From Methanothermococcus okinawensis (GTDB lineage Archaea; AGJL01; Methanococci; Methanococcales; Methanococcaceae): 6,044 bases of DNA. Shown here piece after piece: positions 5,446 to 6,044 of this stretch. The DNA is taken from assembly GCA_015661585.1 (NCBI GenBank), contig DQVU01000189.1, positions 1 through 6,044 of the forward strand, written 5' to 3'. Numbering within the stretch: position 1 is the stretch's first letter; each line of letters begins with the position of its first letter. Both the position numbers and the translations under genes were made by a program. Under the pieces are notes generated by a model, which was given only the letters and a program-made list of their open reading frames with translations, did no database searches and was not told the DNA's origin.

Positions 5446-6044
5446 ATGTATACATCCCATACTATGCTTATACTAACTCTTTTACTACTGTTGACAGCAG
5501 CACTTTTTTATAACACCATAGACCTCCAAAAAAGGCAGATAATAGAGGAGATGGGAGCTACTTCTCTTGATTTAAAATCCTCATGTGTAGAACATGTGGT
5601 GTCCTCCTCCATATCTCCTATATTTAACAAGGTGTTAAATAACGCCAGTTTAAAAGTTGCTATGAATAGAATATTTTTTGACAGTCCTGAGGAGGTTGTA
5701 GATTACTTATGGACCAATACAGAGAATCATATAAGAAATTATTTAGACAACGTAAGTGAATATTACAGTAATCAAGGCTATAATTTCACGTATTCCTTTA
5801 ATATAACAAATATCACTATGGTTGATGGGTTTACATTTAGAATAAACTACACTTTTAGTTATACACTATCCTACAATGGAGTTATAAACAAAACAGAGAG
5901 TATAGAATCCTTTCAGGATGTAACTATAAAAACCATATTAGATGCATATCACTACCTAAAACCTATCTATATTATGCCGATAAATATATACAATCCCAAC
6001 AGTGAAGATTTAACAGACTTTCAGGTTAAAATTATTTTAAACAA
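5446..6044 (+). CDS. Large single-pass surface glycoprotein with likely DUF2341 domain, partial: C-terminus beyond right edge
   Basis: Read by hand from the ATG at 5446; 199 codons remain open to the edge. GGTGGT (5435-5440) is the ribosome site, inside the last codons of the previous gene, and only two bases separate that stop from this start. A hydrophobic helix (about 7-22, MLILTLLLLLTAALFY) anchors the N-terminus. A helical section follows with Cys47, then a beta-rich part carrying seven N-x-S/T sites (Asn67, 103, 113, 119, 122, 136 and 151 by my count). At about 174-199 the sequence MPINIYNPNSEDLTDFQVKI matches how DUF2341 domains begin (an ITI-N, then an L-x-D-[YF]-Q-V pattern). That domain occurs in large archaeal and bacterial surface proteins. 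The protein is therefore probably much longer. It is likely the main exposed, adhesin-like member of this operon; its ligand is unknown. Confidence 0.75.
   Translation, partial: MYTSHTMLILTLLLLLTAALFYNTIDLQKRQIIEEMGATSLDLKSSCVEHVVSSSISPIFNKVLNNASLKVAMNRIFFDSPEEVVDYLWTNTENHIRNYLDNVSEYYSNQGYNFTYSFNITNITMVDGFTFRINYTFSYTLSYNGVINKTESIESFQDVTIKTILDAYHYLKPIYIMPINIYNPNSEDLTDFQVKIILN

Overview
The window looks like a chromosomal stretch from a thermophilic methanogen of the order Methanococcales. It is AT-rich, with intergenic DNA of only about 12-15% G+C by hand count. Promoters are archaeal (TTTATATA-type boxes), ribosome binding sites are of the GGTG/GGGGAT type, and arginine and isoleucine are mostly AGG/AGA and ATA. 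The PstB and PpsA sequences read like those I remember from Methanocaldococcus and its relatives. The genus cannot be fixed from the sequence alone.

Layout. (1) Positions 1-1880, minus strand: the N-terminal 626 residues of phosphoenolpyruvate synthase (ppsA), running off the left edge. This is the largest open frame here. (2) Positions 1893-2412: a divergent intergenic region of about 520 bases. It holds a ppsA promoter with an 18-bp dyad just upstream, an island of higher G+C that may encode a structured RNA, and a pstB promoter. (3) Positions 2413-3896, plus strand: a tight pstB-phoU pair, the ATPase and the regulatory protein of high-affinity phosphate uptake, with no permease or phosphate-binding genes beside it. 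(4) Positions 3897-4084: a gap with a T-rich stop signal, a clear TATA box, and a 6-6-6 inverted repeat placed where transcription should begin. (5) Positions 4085-6044, plus strand: three closely packed genes for exported, heavily N-glycosylated, pilin-like surface proteins. The last runs off the right edge as it enters what looks like a DUF2341 domain.

How the genes work together. ppsA makes phosphoenolpyruvate from pyruvate and ATP, the entry to gluconeogenesis in autotrophic methanogens. pstB and phoU serve phosphate import and its control, and should work with PstS, PstC and PstA encoded elsewhere. The third block appears to be one operon for a cell-surface assembly (a minor-pilin or adhesin complex). 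Each product has one N-terminal membrane anchor, an outside domain rich in N-x-S/T sites, and start signals coupled to the stop of the gene before. This block is the least understood part of the window and the best candidate for an undescribed system.
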